A stretch of DNA of 7,268 nt from Acidobacteriota bacterium (lineage in GTDB: Bacteria; Acidobacteriota; Terriglobia; Terriglobales; Acidobacteriaceae). Below are positions 5,510 to 7,268 of the stretch, in pieces. The notes beneath the pieces are model-generated. The model was not told the origin of the DNA. It did no database searches and saw nothing but the letters and a program-made list of their open reading frames with translations. Position numbers and translations under genes: made by a program. The stretch is from positions 1-7,268 of the forward strand of contig JAJZCP010000072.1 in assembly GCA_021846065.1 (NCBI GenBank), written 5' to 3'. Every line of letters begins with the position of its first letter. Positions within the stretch are counted from its first letter, which is position 1.

Positions 5510-6133
5510 ATGGCGTATCTGTTGCCACAGGATTATACGAATTACGGTTTGTCGGCGGGGACGAGCGCGGACTGGGTGACGGCGGCGACGGCGTTGATCA
5601 ACTCATATTGCCGCCGACCGGAGATCAACATTACACAGTACACGGAGCGGTCGCGGATTGTGAGCGGGTCACAGACGGTGATGCTGAGCTATCTGCCGCT
5701 GACGCCGCTGGCACCGGCGACGAGTCCGCTGATTGCGATGCAGGGCAAGTATGCGTGGCCGCGGCGGGGAGATTTGCCGGTGGTTCCGCTGCTGGATGCG
5801 GCGCTGGCGTTTTCGCTGCCTGGGGAGTGGTCGACACTCGATCCGACGACGGTGGACTTCGATCCGAATACGGGGATTCTGACGCTGCCGTGGAATCTGA
5901 TGGGGCTGCCGTACAACGAGGTCGAGGTGACGTATACGGCGGGGCTGGCTGTGATTGGAGACGACATCAAGACGGCGTGCGCGCAGATTGTGAAGAATGC
6001 GCAGGCGCAGCCTTCGCTGAATGTGCAGCGGTCGCGGGTGGATACGCTGTGGCTACAGTACTTCGGGACGACGCTGATCGACCAGACGGTGCAGGCACTG
6101 CTGCGGCCCTACATTGCGAAAAGGCTGGGGTGA
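5510..6133 (+). CDS. Head-tail connector protein (gp6-like)
   Basis: The 207-residue product lies just after the capsid gene, the usual place for the adaptor that binds under the portal ring and begins the neck. The N-terminal helix (20-37, ADWVTAATALINSYCRRP) and the strand-rich middle match the gp6/HK97 connector pattern. So do VEVTYTAGL (138-146) and the following helix DDIKTACAQIVKNAQAQ (151-167), equivalent to the family's x-V-x-Y-x-A-G then D-x-K-x-A. It is longer than many gp6-like proteins (about 100-110 residues) because of the central 50-130 segment, as seen in the longer variant of this family. ATG 5510 has GGAAAGGG at 5495-5502, seven bases upstream. An ATG seven bases earlier in another frame opens a low-complexity shadow. 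The next gene starts four bases after the TGA. Confidence 0.75.
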   Translation: MAYLLPQDYTNYGLSAGTSADWVTAATALINSYCRRPEINITQYTERSRIVSGSQTVMLSYLPLTPLAPATSPLIAMQGKYAWPRRGDLPVVPLLDAALAFSLPGEWSTLDPTTVDFDPNTGILTLPWNLMGLPYNEVEVTYTAGLAVIGDDIKTACAQIVKNAQAQPSLNVQRSRVDTLWLQYFGTTLIDQTVQALLRPYIAKRLG

Positions 6134-6137
6134 AGAG

Positions 6138-6572
6138 ATGAGCGATACGGCATCAAGAAGCGGAACGGCAGCACCACAGATGCTGGCCGACGCGCTGCTG
6201 CGGACGGTGGCCGGGACGACGGTGTATCTGCAGGTGACGGGCGCGAATCCGGACACGGAGCAGAGCGAGCTGGGCCTGGTGGCGAACAACTTTCAGCAGG
6301 TGGCGATATCGCCTGCGGTGATGCGAAAGCTGCCGCCGACGTGGCGCGAAGGCGATAGGCCGCGGTGGGAGATGCTGGTGTCGGCGACGAGCGTAGAGCA
6401 GCAGGTGGCGTCGATGAATCTGGCCTCGGCGCAGAGCCTGTTTGCGATGACGATGTCGGTGACGATGGCCGGACAGAGCTACGTGATCGAGTCGATTGGA
6501 GCGAACGAGGCGATGGGGACGGTGTATCTGTATCGGCTGCTGGTGAGAGAAGCAGGGAGCGAGGCGCTGTAG
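6138..6572 (+). CDS. Small neck-position protein, possible head-closure (stopper) protein
   Basis: The 144-residue product starts four bases after the connector stop, so the two are likely translationally coupled. ATG 6138 overlaps an AGAG/GAAGAG purine run; TTG 6114, inside the previous gene, is less likely. Apart from an N-terminal helix (12-25), the protein is mostly short strands: TTVYLQVTG (27-35), FQQVAISPAVM (52-62), WEMLVSATS (77-85), SYVIESIGA (114-122) and GTVYLYRLLV (127-136), as expected for a small beta-barrel neck protein. I do not recognise a named family. Position after the connector suggests a head-closure or stopper protein; this rests on gene order only. Confidence 0.5.
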   Translation: MSDTASRSGTAAPQMLADALLRTVAGTTVYLQVTGANPDTEQSELGLVANNFQQVAISPAVMRKLPPTWREGDRPRWEMLVSATSVEQQVASMNLASAQSLFAMTMSVTMAGQSYVIESIGANEAMGTVYLYRLLVREAGSEAL

Positions 6573-6596
6573 GTTGGTGCGGGGAGTGGTGTGACA

Positions 6597-6631
6597 CCCA
6601 CCCTTGACGCAGAAAACGCGGCAAGGATGGG
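6597..6631. repeat. Module E, decayed second copy
   Basis: CCCACCCTTG (6597-6606) and CAAGGATGGG (6622-6631) pair with one A-C mismatch around a 15-nt loop nearly the same as that of the 5172-5214 hairpin. The flanks (GGCACTCCGAG) match too. No B, C or D module precedes it in this gap; 6573-6596 is unique sequence after the stop. Confidence 0.75.
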
Positions 6632-6639
6632 CACTCCGA

Positions 6640-6812
6640 GGGTGGCGGACGTGGGCGAAGAGTAAGGGCAAAGGCAAAAGCAGATTCCCTGCGGGAATGA
6701 CAACCAAGAGAAGCAAAGGCAAGGGCAAAGGCAAGGGCAAAAGCAAAAGCAGATTCCCTGCGGGAATGACAACCAAGAAAAGCAAAAGCAAAGGCAAAGG
6801 CAAGGGCAAGAG
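6640..6812 (+). repeat. Module F variant, two module-A cores and a GCAARR tract
   Basis: A diverged F (about 6640-6665) is followed by A cores at 6680-6703 and 6749-6772, 69 bp apart, one base more than the 68-bp unit because the junction reads ACAACCAAG instead of ACAACAAG. Hexamers run to about 6812. The remaining 60 bases before ATG 6873 look unique and hold the purine-rich ribosome site of the next gene. Confidence 0.88.
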
Positions 6813-6872
6813 TACGGGAACCAGGGCGGATGCAGGGGTGAGAAGCAAACGCGAGGGCGTGGGGGCGAAGAG

Positions 6873-7268
6873 ATGCAGAATGCGAAGGATTCGTTTTATG
6901 TGGCGCTGCGGACGCGGCTGCAGGCGATCAATCCGCAGCGGACGATTCTGCTGCGGTCGGCGGTGCGACCTGGAATTCTGGTGGAAGAAGCGGAGGCGGC
7001 GTTTGCGCAGGCGGCGTCGGGAAGCGGATTTCCGTTGGTGGCGACGGATGTGTTTGTGCTGCGATGGCTGGGCCTTGCGGTGGATATGGACCAGGCAGTG
7101 CCGCTGGTAGCGGCCGAGTGCGAGGTGATCTATTCGACGCTGGGGACACAGAGCTTTGGCGGACTGGATCGCGGGCGGGCGATGACGGAGATGGCCCTGG
7201 AACTGATGGAGATGCTGACGGTGTTTCAGAGGGCGGAGTTCAACTGCGCGTCGGCGCCGCCACAGCAG
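6873..7268 (+). CDS. Probable neck or tail-junction protein, 3'-truncated by the window edge
   Basis: A continuous frame of 132 codons runs from ATG 6873 to the last base with no stop. The start is preceded by GGGGGCGAAGAG (6861-6872). The product begins MQNAKDSFYVALRTRLQAI, then has a helix rich in Ala/Glu (38-49) and the hydrophobic FVLRWLGLAVD (61-71), and ends with a helix rich in Met/Leu/Glu (102-120). I do not recognise a family from sequence. In HK97-type and GTA-like gene order this slot usually holds the tail terminator or a second neck protein, whose size (about 130-150 residues) would fit. Function is inferred from position only. Confidence 0.6.
   Translation, partial: MQNAKDSFYVALRTRLQAINPQRTILLRSAVRPGILVEEAEAAFAQAASGSGFPLVATDVFVLRWLGLAVDMDQAVPLVAAECEVIYSTLGTQSFGGLDRGRAMTEMALELMEMLTVFQRAEFNCASAPPQQ

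Noticed and set aside
5503..6141. Alternative + frame ORF of 212 codons overlapping the connector
   Set aside because: It starts seven bases before the connector ATG in another frame. Its product is Gly/Asp/Ala-rich low-complexity typical of an off-frame reading of GC-rich DNA, while the connector frame has recognisable motifs.

Overview
The window is GC-rich, with codons that mostly end in G or C. It carries part of the head-morphogenesis operon of a tailed phage, a prophage, or a gene-transfer-agent-like particle, all on the + strand. The order is portal, probable maturation protease, scaffold-like coiled coil, major capsid protein, gp6-like head-tail connector, a small neck-position protein, and the 5' part of a second neck or tail-junction protein. 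These proteins show no frameshift or internal stop. The style of the intergenic repeats and the codon use suggest an acidobacterium (Terriglobus/Granulicella/Edaphobacter type), but this is recollection and was not tested.

Region by region: 1-504 is an unrecognised ORF that is open at the left edge. It is followed by a strong intrinsic terminator (601-637), which separates it from the capsid operon. The portal gene (705-2027) opens the operon. The protease-like gene (2659-3159) and scaffold gene (3212-3637) are close together. The capsid gene is 4080-5048. The connector (5510-6133) and the next ORF (6138-6572) are nearly contiguous. A further ORF starts at 6873 and runs off the right edge. 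No terminase, tail, integrase or lysis gene is visible.

The most unusual feature is the spacers. Phage head operons are normally tightly packed, yet four intergenic gaps here (about 630, 440, 460 and 300 bp, roughly a quarter of the window) are filled with the same family of composite repeats, always in the same orientation as the genes. The modules recur in the order B (32 bp, palindrome plus hairpin), C-D (58 bp), E (long hairpin), F (short link) and A (core ATTCCC-TGC-GGGAAT in a GCAARR hexamer tract). Copy number differs between gaps: B occurs 1, 4, 2 and 0 times and A occurs 6, 1, 2 and 2 times. In the first gap the A unit repeats at exactly 68 bp with an alternating dimer pattern. The capsid gene is flanked by perfect 95-bp direct repeats. 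Module B starts at or within one base of two stop codons, and a B-like relic forms the coding end of the portal gene.

In function, the portal, protease, scaffold and capsid protein would build the procapsid, and the connector and neck proteins would join it to a tail. The repeats would be transcribed as structured, purine-rich spacers in the same mRNA. Intact capsid genes combined with repeat-filled spacers suggest a long-resident, possibly domesticated element. That is an inference, not something the sequence proves.
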